Shown: positions 39,931-48,951, counted from the stretch's first letter. The stretch is 64,000 nt of DNA from Cryobacterium gelidum (GCF_004403985.1 NZ_SOHL01000003.1:135212-199211), one strand, 5' to 3'. Numbers and translations: made by a program. Notes: generated from the sequence alone by a model not told the origin.

Positions 39931-40727
39931 TATTGGTCGCCCTTGTCGGCGTGTTCCACCTCGCGGAACACGTCGGGGTAGTCGTCGAGCCAGGACCAGT
40001 TGGCGAGCGGCCAGCTCACGACGAGCGCACGACCGACGACGTTCTCGATTGGCACGTAGCCCTTGCCGGCCGTGTCGCCGTTGTAGCGGGAGTCCTTGGA
40101 GTTGTAGCGGTTGTCGCCCATCATCCAGAGCGAGTCGGCCGGGATGGTGACGTCGAAGGCGTCCTTGGAGACCTTGGTCTCCCCGGCCGGCAGAAGCACG
40201 TAGGCCGACTCGTCGAGTGGAACACCGTTGATGCTCATCTGGCCGAGGGTGTTGCAGCAGACAACGTGATCTCCGGGCAGCCCGATAACTCGTTTGATGA
40301 GGTGGTCGTTGCTGTCGGGAGCAGACAAGCCAACCACCGAGAGCAGCCAGTCGGCTCCAGCAACGATCGGGTTTTGTACGATCTCAGCCTGGGGCAGCAG
40401 CCAGCCACCTGGATCTTTGAAGACGATGACGTCGCCGCGGGTGATCGGGATCAGCTCGGGTTCGAGCTGGTTCACGATGATGCGGTCGTCGACCTGCAGG
40501 GTGTTCTCCATCGACCCGGAGGGGATGTAGAACGAACGGATCAAGAAGGTTTTAATCATGAACGAGATGAGGAGCGCGACCACGAAAATGATGAGGAGGT
40601 CACGAACGAACAGCAGGATGCTGCGCTGTTTACTGCTCGCCTTCTTTCTGCGTGTCGTCTTGCTTCGGAACTTCTTCGACTCTGACACCCGACGATCGGA
40701 CCTGGAGGCGAGCACTTCATCTGTCAT
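39930..40727 (-). CDS. lepB: signal peptidase I
   Basis: LepB removes signal peptides at the outer face of the membrane. The 265-residue protein has a basic cytoplasmic N-terminus (KKFRSKTTRRKKASSKQR), one membrane segment (about 37-57), the serine in IPSGSMENTL, the lysine in LIKRVIGLPGD and GDNRYNSKDSR. ATG 40727 is chosen because an upstream ATG (40748) lies inside the hairpin 40736-40772. AGGCGG precedes 40727. Confidence 0.94.
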   Translation of the reverse strand: MTDEVLASRSDRRVSESKKFRSKTTRRKKASSKQRSILLFVRDLLIIFVVALLISFMIKTFLIRSFYIPSGSMENTLQVDDRIIVNQLEPELIPITRGDVIVFKDPGGWLLPQAEIVQNPIVAGADWLLSVVGLSAPDSNDHLIKRVIGLPGDHVVCCNTLGQMSINGVPLDESAYVLLPAGETKVSKDAFDVTIPADSLWMMGDNRYNSKDSRYNGDTAGKGYVPIENVVGRALVVSWPLANWSWLDDYPDVFREVEHADKGDQ

Positions 40728-40735
40728 TAAACCGC

Positions 40736-40772
40736 CTGAGCTCCCCATCAGTGTAAGTGATGGGGAGCTCAG
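40736..40772. terminator. 15-bp perfect inverted repeat between rplS and lepB
   Basis: Arms 40736-40750 and 40758-40772 are perfectly complementary with a 7-base loop (GTGTAAG). It follows the rplS stop by about 30 bases in the direction of transcription. The T content after it is low (GGTTTAATG), and the lepB ribosome site abuts it, so it may attenuate transcription or control lepB translation. Confidence 0.65.
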
Positions 40773-40805
40773 GAAGATCCGGTTGGATCTCAGTTGACGC
40801 GAAAG

Positions 40806-41147
40806 TTAGCGCTTTTCCTTGATCTTGGCCTTCTTGCCACGCAGGTCGCGCAGGTAGTACAGCTTGGCGCGACGAACATCGCCGCGGGTCACGATCTCGA
40901 TGTGGTCGATGACCGGGGAGTGCACCGGGAAGGTGCGCTCGACGCCGATCTGAAAGCTGACCTTGCGAACGCAGAACGTTTCGCGCACGCCTTCGCCGGA
41001 GCGGCCGATGACGACTCCCTGGAAGACCTGGATACGAGAGCGGGTTCCCTCAATGATGTTGACGTGAACCTTGACGGTGTCGCCAGCACGGAAGTCAGGA
41101 AGATCCTGCTTCAGCGATGGGGCGTCTACCGCGTCGAGAATATGCAT
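40806..41147 (-). CDS. rplS: 50S ribosomal protein L19
   Basis: L19 lies at the subunit interface of the large ribosomal subunit. The 113-residue protein matches the family end to end ([48 protein letters not shown]). It has its own promoter candidate and a leader of about 125 bases. Confidence 0.97.
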   Translation of the reverse strand: MHILDAVDAPSLKQDLPDFRAGDTVKVHVNIIEGTRSRIQVFQGVVIGRSGEGVRETFCVRKVSFQIGVERTFPVHSPVIDHIEIVTRGDVRRAKLYYLRDLRGKKAKIKEKR

Positions 41148-41276
41148 GTTGTTTCGCTCTCTGTACCCGCCACAGGTCGACTACGCTAGGTGCTTCATTC
41201 GAAGCAATCAGTATGGGGATGTGCGCCGCTCAGTGCAGGTTCCCCTGTGGCAGAGTCCTGCAGCGGCACAATCGCC

Positions 41277-41306
41277 TATTCTGCCATGAACTCGGTCCCG
41301 TCGCAA
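41277..41306 (-). promoter_or_regulatory. promoter candidate for rplS
   Basis: On the minus strand TTGCGA (41301-41306) and AGAATA (41277-41282) are separated by 18 bases. The transcript would start near 41270, giving a leader of about 125 bases before the ATG. Confidence 0.4.
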
Positions 41307-41335
41307 AGCGGGGTCAGTCCGGCTAGATCAATCGG

Positions 41336-41896
41336 CTAGGGACGATCGCGTTTTTCTTCGACGACGAGGACCTCGGGGGTGCCGGTTCGGCCAAATCTCG
41401 GTGCCGGTCGGGTCTGGTTGGGCAGGGTCTGCTTCGGCAGGGTCTGGTTAGGCAGGGGCTGCTGCGGCCTGCCCGGAGCGGCCTGCCCCCGTGCCGTCTG
41501 CTCCACCAGGTCGACCATCGCGCGCATGCGCCGCTTGGCGGAATCGACCAGCTCCCAGACGGTGAACCAGAACACGGCGAACCCGCCGATGATGACGAGC
41601 ACGCTCAGCCAGCCAGCGGCATCCGTGGAAAACGGAATGACGACGATGAGCACGTGCCAGAGGGCCAGCACGCCGACGTCGGCGTAGGAGACGGCCCGGG
41701 CTTCGCGTACTTCTTTGCGCGCATAGACGACGAGTGCAACGAGGAGCAACCCGAGGCCGATGAGCACGGCTCCGAAGAAGATGCCCAGCACGGCCCAGCC
41801 GCCCGATCCGAAGATCGACGACCCGACGAGGAGCCAGAGCGGCAGGGCTCCGGCGGCAATGAACTGCCAATGGTAAAAGGCGCGGCGGATGATCAC
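41336..41896 (-). CDS. membrane protein of unknown function with repeat tail
   Basis: A 186-residue protein with about four membrane segments (near 8-28, 33-58, 72-90, 95-115), then a Lys/Arg-rich helix and a Gln/Pro tail with three 5-residue units of the type LPNQT. The start is GTG 41896, 9 bp after the trmD stop, so it is probably cotranscribed with trmD. No family motif is recognised. Confidence 0.65.
   Translation of the reverse strand: MIIRRAFYHWQFIAAGALPLWLLVGSSIFGSGGWAVLGIFFGAVLIGLGLLLVALVVYARKEVREARAVSYADVGVLALWHVLIVVIPFSTDAAGWLSVLVIIGGFAVFWFTVWELVDSAKRRMRAMVDLVEQTARGQAAPGRPQQPLPNQTLPKQTLPNQTRPAPRFGRTGTPEVLVVEEKRDRP
41413..41457. repeat. three 15-bp tandem repeats
   Basis: Units at 41413-41427, 41428-41442 and 41443-41457 differ at three or fewer positions. 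They encode the pentapeptide pattern LPNQT/LPKQT at the end of the membrane protein. Confidence 0.9.
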
Positions 41897-41905
41897 GAAT
41901 GTAGT

Positions 41906-42697
41906 TTATCGACGAGGGCTGGTAGTGGTCTTGGCGTTCGCTGGAGGCAGAAGGTGGGGTGTCACAAGGTCGGGACGCACCCGTTCGGTGCGTTCGATCT
42001 GCTGCTGGCGACGCCAGGTACTGATGGCCCCGTGGTTACCGCTGAGCAACACCGGTGGCACGTCGAGCCCACGCCAGCTGGCCGGCTTGGTGTAACTGGG
42101 GTATTCGAGCAGTCCGTCTTCATGGGACTCCTCGACGAGGCTCTCCGGGTTGCCGACGACGCCGGGAATGAGTCGGCCGATCGCTTCGATCATGGCCATC
42201 ACGGCGACCTCTCCCCCGTTGAGTACGTAGTCGCCGAGGCTGACCAGCCGTACCCGGCCGCGGGCCTCATAGTGGTCGACGACGCGCTGGTCGATACCCT
42301 CGTAGCGGCCACACCCGAAGACGAGGTGCTTCTCGAGCGATAATTCGCGGGCCATCGCCTGGCTGAACTGGTCGCCGGCCGGCGAGGGAAAGATGAGGAT
42401 GGGGCCGTCTTCGTGCGTTACGCCGCCGTCTGTCGTGCCGGCGCCGTCTGTCGTGCGAGCGCCGGCGCCGTCGCCGAGGATGGAATCGAGGGCGTCTCCC
42501 CACGGCTCGGGCTTCATGACCATGCCGGCGCCGCCACCATAGGGGGTGTCGTCGACCGAGTGGTGCCGGTCATGGGTGTGGTCGCGCAGGTTGTGCACGC
42601 CCAACTCGATCAATCCGCTCTGGCGGGCCTTGCCGAGCAGCGACAGATCGAGCACATCGAAGAATTCGGGAAAAATGGTGACGATGTCGATGCGCAT
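41906..42697 (-). CDS. trmD: tRNA (guanine-37-N1)-methyltransferase
   Basis: TrmD methylates G37 next to the anticodon with SAM and prevents +1 frameshifts. The 263-residue protein has the trefoil-knot motifs [14 protein letters not shown] and [16 protein letters not shown] short insert of Gly/Thr/Asp ([13 protein letters not shown]) lies after GDALDSIL, encoded by a near 18-bp duplication at 42424-42459. ATG 42697 gives [12 protein letters not shown]. It begins 9 bp after the cbiX stop, and rimM, its normal neighbour, lies 6 kb away. Confidence 0.95.
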   Translation of the reverse strand: MRIDIVTIFPEFFDVLDLSLLGKARQSGLIELGVHNLRDHTHDRHHSVDDTPYGGGAGMVMKPEPWGDALDSILGDGAGARTTDGAGTTDGGVTHEDGPILIFPSPAGDQFSQAMARELSLEKHLVFGCGRYEGIDQRVVDHYEARGRVRLVSLGDYVLNGGEVAVMAMIEAIGRLIPGVVGNPESLVEESHEDGLLEYPSYTKPASWRGLDVPPVLLSGNHGAISTWRRQQQIERTERVRPDLVTPHLLPPANAKTTTSPRR

Positions 42698-42706
42698 GGT
42701 CAAATT

Positions 42707-43558
42707 CTAGAAGAGTCCGGCGTGCTCTTTCGCCTCGAGGTAGCGGTCGACGACCAATTCGACCAACGGCGCAGGGGCCGCTTCCCCCGGCACCAGCAGC
42801 GGGGCGGTGACCAGTTCGGCGCCCACGCTCTGGGCGCGGGTGAGGTCGAAGAAGAATCCGGGTGCCATGAGATAGGTACTCACGGCCACGTGCTCGCTGC
42901 GAAGTCGGGCACGGGTCACGGCACAGGACAGCCGAGGTGTGGCGGCGGAAAGAAAGCCCACGGTGACACGAATACCCAGGCGTTGTTCGAGCCGGGCACC
43001 GACCGTGCGGCAGTCCAGAACCGCGCGTTCGTCACTGGAGCCGGCGGCGGCGAGCACTATCTCCTGGCCGGGTGCCCGGTTATCGAAGCCGGCCGCGCGC
43101 AGGCGATGCTCGAGTACGTCGAGGAGTCGGTCGTCGGGGCCGAGGGCCCGGGAGACGGTCGTCTCGCGGGTGTGCGCCCGGGTCTCACGCTGCAGGTCGA
43201 CGTGCACGTGATACCCGGCGGAGAGCAACAGGGGCACCACGACCGCGGCGGAATCCGGACGCACCGCGCCGAGGCTCGCCGCGACATCCGGTTGTTGCAC
43301 ATCGACGAAACCGCCGGTCACGCCCAGATCGGGGCGAGCCGATGCGACGGCGTTAACGAGAGCGGCGATGGCGGTCTGGCCGTCAGCCGAGTTGGTGCCG
43401 TGCGAAATAGCGACGAGAGCGGCGGGCAGCGCTGTGGAGCTCTCGGCGCTGCGGCGCTCGCTCTGATCATCATTCGGCGCGTCGACGTTGCTCCGATCGG
43501 CACCGCGCCCGAGGGTGCTGTGCGGGTCGGTACCGCGTCGTTCGCCGAGCAGGGTCAT
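42707..43558 (-). CDS. sirohydrochlorin chelatase family protein (CbiX/SirB-like)
   Basis: A 283-residue protein with two CbiX-type half domains. The metal histidine motifs are in ALVAISHGTNSADG and LLLSAGYHVHVD, with a second copy of the fold in the C-terminal half (STYLMAPGFFFD). It probably inserts Fe2+ into sirohydrochlorin to give siroheme for NirB and Sir. The first 45 residues are a disordered Asp/Ser/Arg extension. It overlaps nirD by 4 bp (ATGA). No precorrin-2 dehydrogenase is seen in the window. Confidence 0.85.
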   Translation of the reverse strand: MTLLGERRGTDPHSTLGRGADRSNVDAPNDDQSERRSAESSTALPAALVAISHGTNSADGQTAIAALVNAVASARPDLGVTGGFVDVQQPDVAASLGAVRPDSAAVVVPLLLSAGYHVHVDLQRETRAHTRETTVSRALGPDDRLLDVLEHRLRAAGFDNRAPGQEIVLAAAGSSDERAVLDCRTVGARLEQRLGIRVTVGFLSAATPRLSCAVTRARLRSEHVAVSTYLMAPGFFFDLTRAQSVGAELVTAPLLVPGEAAPAPLVELVVDRYLEAKEHAGLF

Positions 43559-43953
43559 GCCGCCTCGAGTAGTCCAGTCTCGACCGCGACCTCGATGTAG
43601 CCGCCGACGACGCGGGTGTCATAGGTGTGCAGCACGAGTGTGGGGTTGGTGAAGCATTCGCCGGTACCGAGGTCGTACACCTCTTTGTGGAGCGGCGAGG
43701 CGATGGTGGGACGGTCGCCCTTGGAACCGACGATGCCACGGGCCATGACGTTGGCCTCGGTGTGCGGATCGCGGTGGTCGACGGCGTAGATCTCGGTCGG
43801 CGACAGGAGAAACAGTGCGATCTGCTTCCGGCGAATGAGGGCGGCCTCGCCCCAGCTGGGTTCCAGATCGGACACGGCGCAGGCGCGCTCCCAGACCAGG
43901 GTGGGGCGGGTCGCTGAAGCGTTAGGGCGAGCCTCGGCCGTTGTCATCGTCAT
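43555..43953 (-). CDS. nirD: nitrite reductase small subunit NirD
   Basis: NirD is the Rieske-fold partner of NirB in cytoplasmic NADH-nitrite reductase. The 132-residue form (LVWERACAVSDLEPSWGEAA, YAVDHRDPHTEANVMARG, ASPLHKEVYDLGTGEC) lacks Rieske cysteines, as is normal for NirD. ATG 43953 has GGGAG 9 bases upstream. An in-frame ATG at 44046 has an even better site (GAGGTGAG) and would add 31 residues (starting MAKKHSASLAEMWPAYRG), so the start is uncertain. It is divergent from nirB and coupled to cbiX. Confidence 0.9.
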   Translation of the reverse strand: MTMTTAEARPNASATRPTLVWERACAVSDLEPSWGEAALIRRKQIALFLLSPTEIYAVDHRDPHTEANVMARGIVGSKGDRPTIASPLHKEVYDLGTGECFTNPTLVLHTYDTRVVGGYIEVAVETGLLEAA

Positions 43954-44099
43954 GGTGGTGTGCTCCCAGGGTTGTCGCGTTCGTGCGTTGATCCCACGGT
44001 AGGCGGGCCACATTTCGGCCAGTGACGCACTGTGTTTCTTCGCCATGAAACTCACCTCACAGCGGGGGTGCACCGCTGTGGGGCTTTCGACCAGTCCGG

Positions 44100-44137
44100 G
44101 ACACACGAGCGACACGAGCGGGAAACTGCCCGGAACT
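44100..44137 (+). promoter_or_regulatory. 11-bp-phased GlnR-like operator candidate
   Basis: Four five-base elements, GACAC (44100), GACAC (44111), GAAAC (44122) and GAACT (44133), follow each other at exact 11-bp steps. GlnR boxes have the phased form GTNAC-N6-GAAAC repeated. The match is partial, since the second base is A, not T, in the first two. TACGCT (44137-44142) downstream could be the nirB -10. Confidence 0.35.
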
Positions 44138-44171
44138 ACGCTCACAATTGCCCCGCTTCGAAAGGATGCTG

Positions 44172-46886
44172 ATGCCAGCTTCGAATGAAACCGCTTCCGC
44201 GTATTCTGCCCCAGACCCCACGGCTATCGCTGGGGATTCGACACACGCCGTCACATCGACGAGCCCAGCGGATGCCGCCGTGCACACTCCTGAGGTACCT
44301 CGCCGTGTCATCGTGATCGGTGGCGGCCCCGCCGCGCACCGCCTCACCGATGCCCTGCACTCTCGTGACACCGAACACACCCTGTCGATCGTCGTACTGA
44401 CCGAGGAGAACCACCGCCCCTACGACCGAGTCGCGCTGAGCCAGCGGCTCGCCGGAATGGTCGACCTCACCCTCGAGCCCACAGCGCCATGGGACAGCGA
44501 GCGCATCACGCTGCGCATCCACGAGCGAGCCACCCGGATCGACCCGATCGCACGCACCGTCACGACATCGACCGGTGCCGTGCTCGAGTATGACGACCTC
44601 GTGCTCGCCACCGGGTCGAGCGCCCCCGTGCCAAAGATGCCGGGCCGGGAACACATTCGGGTGTATCGCACCCTCGACGACGTCGACGCCCTCGTCGACG
44701 AACTCACCGCTCTCACGGCCTCGCTCGGCCGCACCCCGCGGGTCGTGGTGGCCGGCGGCGGGCTGCTCGGCCTCGAAGCGGCCGGCGGACTGCACGCGCT
44801 CGGCGCCGAGGCGGCCATTGTGCACTCCGGGGGCTGGCTGATGTCGGCCCAGCTCGACGAGGGCGGCGGTCAAGCCCTCGGCCGGCTCATCATCGCTCAG
44901 GGCATCGAGCTACACCTCGGCACCCGGGCCCGCACCATACTGGCCACGCACGACAACACCGCGGTGACCGGCCTGCAGCTCGGCAACGGCCAGGAAATTG
45001 CCGCCGACCTGGTCGTCTACGCGATCGGAATCTCGCCGCGCGACGAGCTGGCGCGCGCCGCCGGACTGACCATTGGCACCCGCGGCGGCGTCACGATCGG
45101 CAACGACTGCCGCACGAGCGATGCGAATATCTGGGCGATCGGCGAAGTCGCCAGCTGGAATGACCGGTGCGTCGGCCTCGTGGCTCCGGCCAATGCCATG
45201 GCCGAAGTGGTCGCCGACCGGCTGCTCGGCGGCACGGCGGAGTTCACGACCGTCGACGATGCCACCAAACTCAAACTCTCCGGCATCGATGTGGCCAGCT
45301 TCGGCGACGCCCTGGCGACCACGCCGGGCTCGCTCGAAATCGTCTTCGCCGACCCGGCCCGCGGGCTGTACCAGAAGCTCGTCATGACCGACGACGCCAA
45401 GTCCCTGCTCGGCGGCATCTTCGTCGGCGACGCCACCCCCTACTCGGCGTTGCGCCCGATGGTCGGCCGGCAGCTGCGCAGTGAGCCCGCCGCGTACCTC
45501 TCGGCGGCCGGTGCCGAAGCTCCGGCCGGCGACGAACTGCCCGATGACGCCCTGGTCTGCTCCTGCAACATGGTCTCGGCCGGCGCGGTGCGACAGGCCG
45601 TGCGCGGTGACGACACGAGCGCAGACAATGCGCGTGGCGCCTGCACCGAACTCGGCGCCCTGAAGACCTGCACCCGGGCCGGCACCCAGTGCGGTTCGTG
45701 CGTGCCGCTGGTCAAGAAGATCCTCGAGGCCGAGCTGACGGCATCCGGTCACATCGTCTCGCACACCCTGTGCGAGCACTTCGAACTGAGTCGTCAGGAG
45801 CTGTTCGACTCTGTGCGGGTGCTCGGGCTGGTATCGAGCGACGAGATCTTCTCCCGCTTCGGCGCCGGTCGCGGCTGCGACGTCTGCAAACCGGCCGTCG
45901 GCTCGATCCTGGCCAGCCAGAACACGTCCTACATTCTGGATGCCGGCCGCGGCACCCTGCAGGACACCAACGACCGCGCCCTGGCCAACATGCAGAAGGA
46001 CGGCACCTATTCGGTCGTCCCGCGCATTCCAGGGGGCGAGATCACGCCGACCAAACTGGCCGTGATCGCGCAGGTCGCGCTCGACTTCGACCTCTATACC
46101 AAGATCACCGGCGGGCAGCGCATCGACCTGTTCGGTGCCCGCCTCGAGCAGCTGCCCGACATCTGGCGCATTCTGGTCGACGCCGGGTTCGAGTCGGGCC
46201 AGGCCTACGGCAAAGCGCTACGCAACGTGAAGTCCTGCGTGGGGTCCACCTGGTGCCGGTTCGGCGTGCAGGATGCCGTCGGCCTCGCGATTCGACTCGA
46301 GCTGCGCTATCGCGGGCTGCGCGCGCCGCACAAATTCAAGTTCGGGGTGTCGGGCTGCGCCCGGGAGTGCGCCGAAGCCCGGGCCAAGGACGTGGGCATC
46401 ATCGCAAGCGACAACGGGTGGAACATGTACGTCGGCGGCAACGGCGGCTTCCAGCCCGCGCACGGGCAGCTGCTCGCAACCGACCTCGACGAAGAAACCT
46501 TGATCAGGCACATCGACCGTTACATGATGTACTACATCCGAACGGCCGATCGCATGCAGCGTACCGCCCGCTGGATGGAGGATCTGGACGGCGGCCTCGA
46601 GCATGTGCGCGACATCGTCATCAACGATTCGCTCGGCCTCGGCGAGGAACTCGAACAGGCCGTGCTCGCCCACGTCGACAACTATGAAGACGAGTGGGCG
46701 GCGACGCTCGCCGATCCGGATCGCCTGCGCCGGTTTCGCTCCTTCGTGAACGCCCCGACCGAACCCGACCCGAGCATCGCCCTCGTTACGGAGCGTGACC
46801 AAATACGACCGGCGACCCCGGCCGAACGGGCCGAATCGAGTACTCTGCTCCTAAGCGGAAGCCGTATTCCCGTTCGAAAAGAGTAA
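44172..46886 (+). CDS. nirB: nitrite reductase (NADH) large subunit
   Basis: NirB reduces nitrite to ammonium with NADH electrons. The 904-residue protein contains, in order, an FAD/NAD(P) domain (RVIVIGGGPAAHR; VVVAGGGLLGLEAAGGL), a BFD-type [2Fe-2S] domain (CSCNMVSAGAVRQAV, CGSCVPLVKK), and sulfite/nitrite reductase repeats with the siroheme-[4Fe-4S] cysteines (SCVGSTWCRFG, GVSGCARECAEA). ATG 44172 follows AAAGGA (44162-44167). It heads nirB-cobA-hemD, with NirD on the other side of the same control region. Confidence 0.95.
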   Translation: MPASNETASAYSAPDPTAIAGDSTHAVTSTSPADAAVHTPEVPRRVIVIGGGPAAHRLTDALHSRDTEHTLSIVVLTEENHRPYDRVALSQRLAGMVDLTLEPTAPWDSERITLRIHERATRIDPIARTVTTSTGAVLEYDDLVLATGSSAPVPKMPGREHIRVYRTLDDVDALVDELTALTASLGRTPRVVVAGGGLLGLEAAGGLHALGAEAAIVHSGGWLMSAQLDEGGGQALGRLIIAQGIELHLGTRARTILATHDNTAVTGLQLGNGQEIAADLVVYAIGISPRDELARAAGLTIGTRGGVTIGNDCRTSDANIWAIGEVASWNDRCVGLVAPANAMAEVVADRLLGGTAEFTTVDDATKLKLSGIDVASFGDALATTPGSLEIVFADPARGLYQKLVMTDDAKSLLGGIFVGDATPYSALRPMVGRQLRSEPAAYLSAAGAEAPAGDELPDDALVCSCNMVSAGAVRQAVRGDDTSADNARGACTELGALKTCTRAGTQCGSCVPLVKKILEAELTASGHIVSHTLCEHFELSRQELFDSVRVLGLVSSDEIFSRFGAGRGCDVCKPAVGSILASQNTSYILDAGRGTLQDTNDRALANMQKDGTYSVVPRIPGGEITPTKLAVIAQVALDFDLYTKITGGQRIDLFGARLEQLPDIWRILVDAGFESGQAYGKALRNVKSCVGSTWCRFGVQDAVGLAIRLELRYRGLRAPHKFKFGVSGCARECAEARAKDVGIIASDNGWNMYVGGNGGFQPAHGQLLATDLDEETLIRHIDRYMMYYIRTADRMQRTARWMEDLDGGLEHVRDIVINDSLGLGEELEQAVLAHVDNYEDEWAATLADPDRLRRFRSFVNAPTEPDPSIALVTERDQIRPATPAERAESSTLLLSGSRIPVRKE

Positions 46887-46890
46887 GCAG

Positions 46891-47700
46891 ATGACAGGCC
46901 AAAGTTCCCGCTCAGTTGGGCACGTTCCCCCCGGCCAGGTCACCCTCGTCGGCGGCGGCCCCGGCGCCGCCGAGCTGCTGACCGCGGCTGCGACCGAGGC
47001 GCTCCGGCACGCCGATATCGTGCTGTTCGACCGCCTCGCGCCGAATGACGAACTGGCGACGCTCGCACCGAACGCCACTCTCATCGATGTCGGTAAGCGC
47101 GCCGGGAGTCACCCGGTGTCACAGACCGGCATCGAACAGTTGATGGTCGATCACGCGTTGAGCGGCAAGCGGGTCGTGCGGCTCAAGGGCGGCGACCCGT
47201 ATGTATTCGGGCGCGGCAGTGAGGAAGTTCTCGCCTGCCACCGCAATGGCATTGCCGTGACCGTCATTTCCGGAGTCACCAGTGCGATCGCGGTGCCGGC
47301 GGCGGCCGGAATTCCGCTGACCCACCGCGGCATGAGCCACGCCTTCACCGTGATCAGCGGCCACGCGCCGCTCACCGAAAATGAGCTGGAAGGTTTGAAA
47401 CTGCTCGGCAGCACCGTCGTCGTGCTGATGGGCGTGGGTACGTTGCCCACGCTGAGCCAGGGTTTGCTGCGACACGGCATGTCCCCCGACCTTCCCGTGG
47501 CCATAATCGAGCGCGGATTCAGTGCCACCCAGCGCACCACCGTGAGCACACTGTCGGCAGTCCTGGCTGACGCCGCCACGGCTGGAGTGCGCAGCCCCGC
47601 CGTGCTCGTGATCGGCGAAGTCGTGCGCCTGGCTTTTCGTGGCGACGACGCCGCGGAAGACCTCGTGGCCCGAGCGGCGGCGTTCGCGGTGAACGACTGA
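46891..47700 (+). CDS. cobA: uroporphyrinogen-III C-methyltransferase
   Basis: This SAM enzyme methylates uroporphyrinogen III twice to precorrin-2, the first step toward siroheme. The 269-residue protein carries TLVGGGPGAAELLT, VVRLKGGDPYVFGRG and GVTSAIAVPAAAGIPLTHR. It lacks the extra dehydrogenase/chelatase domain of CysG, so those activities must come from elsewhere; CbiX is nearby. It starts 4 bp after nirB. Confidence 0.94.
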   Translation: MTGQSSRSVGHVPPGQVTLVGGGPGAAELLTAAATEALRHADIVLFDRLAPNDELATLAPNATLIDVGKRAGSHPVSQTGIEQLMVDHALSGKRVVRLKGGDPYVFGRGSEEVLACHRNGIAVTVISGVTSAIAVPAAAGIPLTHRGMSHAFTVISGHAPLTENELEGLKLLGSTVVVLMGVGTLPTLSQGLLRHGMSPDLPVAIIERGFSATQRTTVSTLSAVLADAATAGVRSPAVLVIGEVVRLAFRGDDAAEDLVARAAAFAVND

Positions 47701-48884
47701 TGGCGACAATGAGCGACGGGAGCGGTACGGATTCGGGTGCCGGGGCTGCAGAATCCGCCGCGTCTGATCTACCCGCACCGGTCTTGCAGCCGAATCAGCT
47801 CGAAGGTTTTCGTATCGGTGTCACGAGCGATCGGCGCTCCAGCGACCTCATCGACGCCTTTGAGCGGCGCGGGGCCCGTGTCATGCACGCGCCGACCCTG
47901 CGCATCGCGCACGCCGAGCAGGAGAGCCCGCTGCTGGAGGACACCCGCACCATGATCGCTGCGCGGCCCGATATTCTGCTCGCCACCACCGGCTACGGCG
48001 TGCGGCGTTGGTTCGAGGTGGCCGAGGCAGACGGCATCGGATCCGAGCTGACCGACGCGCTGGCCGAGGCGATCATTCTGGTACGCGGGCCGAAAGCGCG
48101 CGGCGGCATTCGCGCGACCGGGCTGGCTGACTCCGGCATGAGTGACTCGGAGACGACGGCCTCGCTCGTCGACAAGGTTCTGACCGAGTATCCACCCGGG
48201 CTCGTCATTGGCATTCAGGTGCACGGTGCCACCGACGAGGTGCAGCTCGACCGGCTGCGCGCCGTGCATCAGCGCGTGCTCGTCGTCGCGCCCTACCGCT
48301 GGATCGCCATCGACGACACGGATGAGCGTGTCTACAAGCTCGTCGAGGCGATCTGTGCCCGCCAACTCGACTGCGTCACGTTCACGAGCGCGCCGGCCGT
48401 GCACGCCCTGTTCACCGCGGCAGAGGGGATGGAGGTGTATCCCGAGCTACTCGAGGCGCTGCAGACGCGGGTCTGCGCGGCGGCCGTCGGCCCGGTGACC
48501 AGCGCCCCGCTGATCGCGGCCGGGATCACGCCGATTCAGCCGACCCGGTTTCGCATGGGCGCACTGATCCGGCTGGTCTGCGAGCACCTCGAACAGAACA
48601 TGATCGAACGGGTCGAGACCCGGAACGGGCTCCTGCAACTGCGCGGCTCGATCGCGCAGATCGGCGACGAGCGCGTGCAGCTGCCGCCGATGGCGCTCGC
48701 GATTCTGCGCACGCTCGTGCGCGCACGCGGGGCGGTCGTCTCCCGCGACGACCTCACCCTCGCGCTGGCCGGCGACTCCGACGATCACGCCATGGAGGTT
48801 TCACTCAGCCGGCTGCGGCAAACGCTCGGCGTGCCCGGCCTGGTGGCGACCGTGGTGAAGCGCGGCTACCGCCTCAACGTCTAG
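47700..48884 (+). CDS. uroporphyrinogen-III synthase fused to a winged-helix domain
   Basis: A 394-residue protein. Residues about 35-290 are HemD-like (GFRIGVTSDRRSSDLIDAF, ATTGYGVRRWF, TFTSAPAVHALF, CAAAVGPVTSAPL). Residues about 305-394 form an OmpR/PhoB-type DNA-binding winged helix (LPPMALAILRTLVRARGAVV, VSLSRLRQTLGVPGLVATVV, KRGYRL). Similar fusions are known beside nitrite genes in mycobacteria and streptomycetes and are suspected nitrogen regulators. It may make uroporphyrinogen III for CobA, bind DNA, or only bind DNA. The start overlaps the cobA stop (TGATG). Confidence 0.88.
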   Translation: MATMSDGSGTDSGAGAAESAASDLPAPVLQPNQLEGFRIGVTSDRRSSDLIDAFERRGARVMHAPTLRIAHAEQESPLLEDTRTMIAARPDILLATTGYGVRRWFEVAEADGIGSELTDALAEAIILVRGPKARGGIRATGLADSGMSDSETTASLVDKVLTEYPPGLVIGIQVHGATDEVQLDRLRAVHQRVLVVAPYRWIAIDDTDERVYKLVEAICARQLDCVTFTSAPAVHALFTAAEGMEVYPELLEALQTRVCAAAVGPVTSAPLIAAGITPIQPTRFRMGALIRLVCEHLEQNMIERVETRNGLLQLRGSIAQIGDERVQLPPMALAILRTLVRARGAVVSRDDLTLALAGDSDDHAMEVSLSRLRQTLGVPGLVATVVKRGYRLNV

Positions 48885-48899
48885 CTCCCGACACACACG

Positions 48900-48951
48900 T
48901 GCCGGTGCGCTCCCATGCGGCCGACGGATCGGGCAGGGGCGCGCACCGGCA
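48900..48951. terminator. hairpin between the hemD fusion and rimM
   Basis: Perfect 11-bp arms TGCCGGTGCGC (48900-48910) and GCGCACCGGCA (48941-48951) lie between convergent stops. No T-run follows. It probably ends both transcripts. Confidence 0.55.

Noticed and set aside
41148-41335. rplS leader as a known L19 leader RNA or riboswitch
   Set aside because: I could not find paired elements that match a named RNA family; only the promoter candidate is kept.
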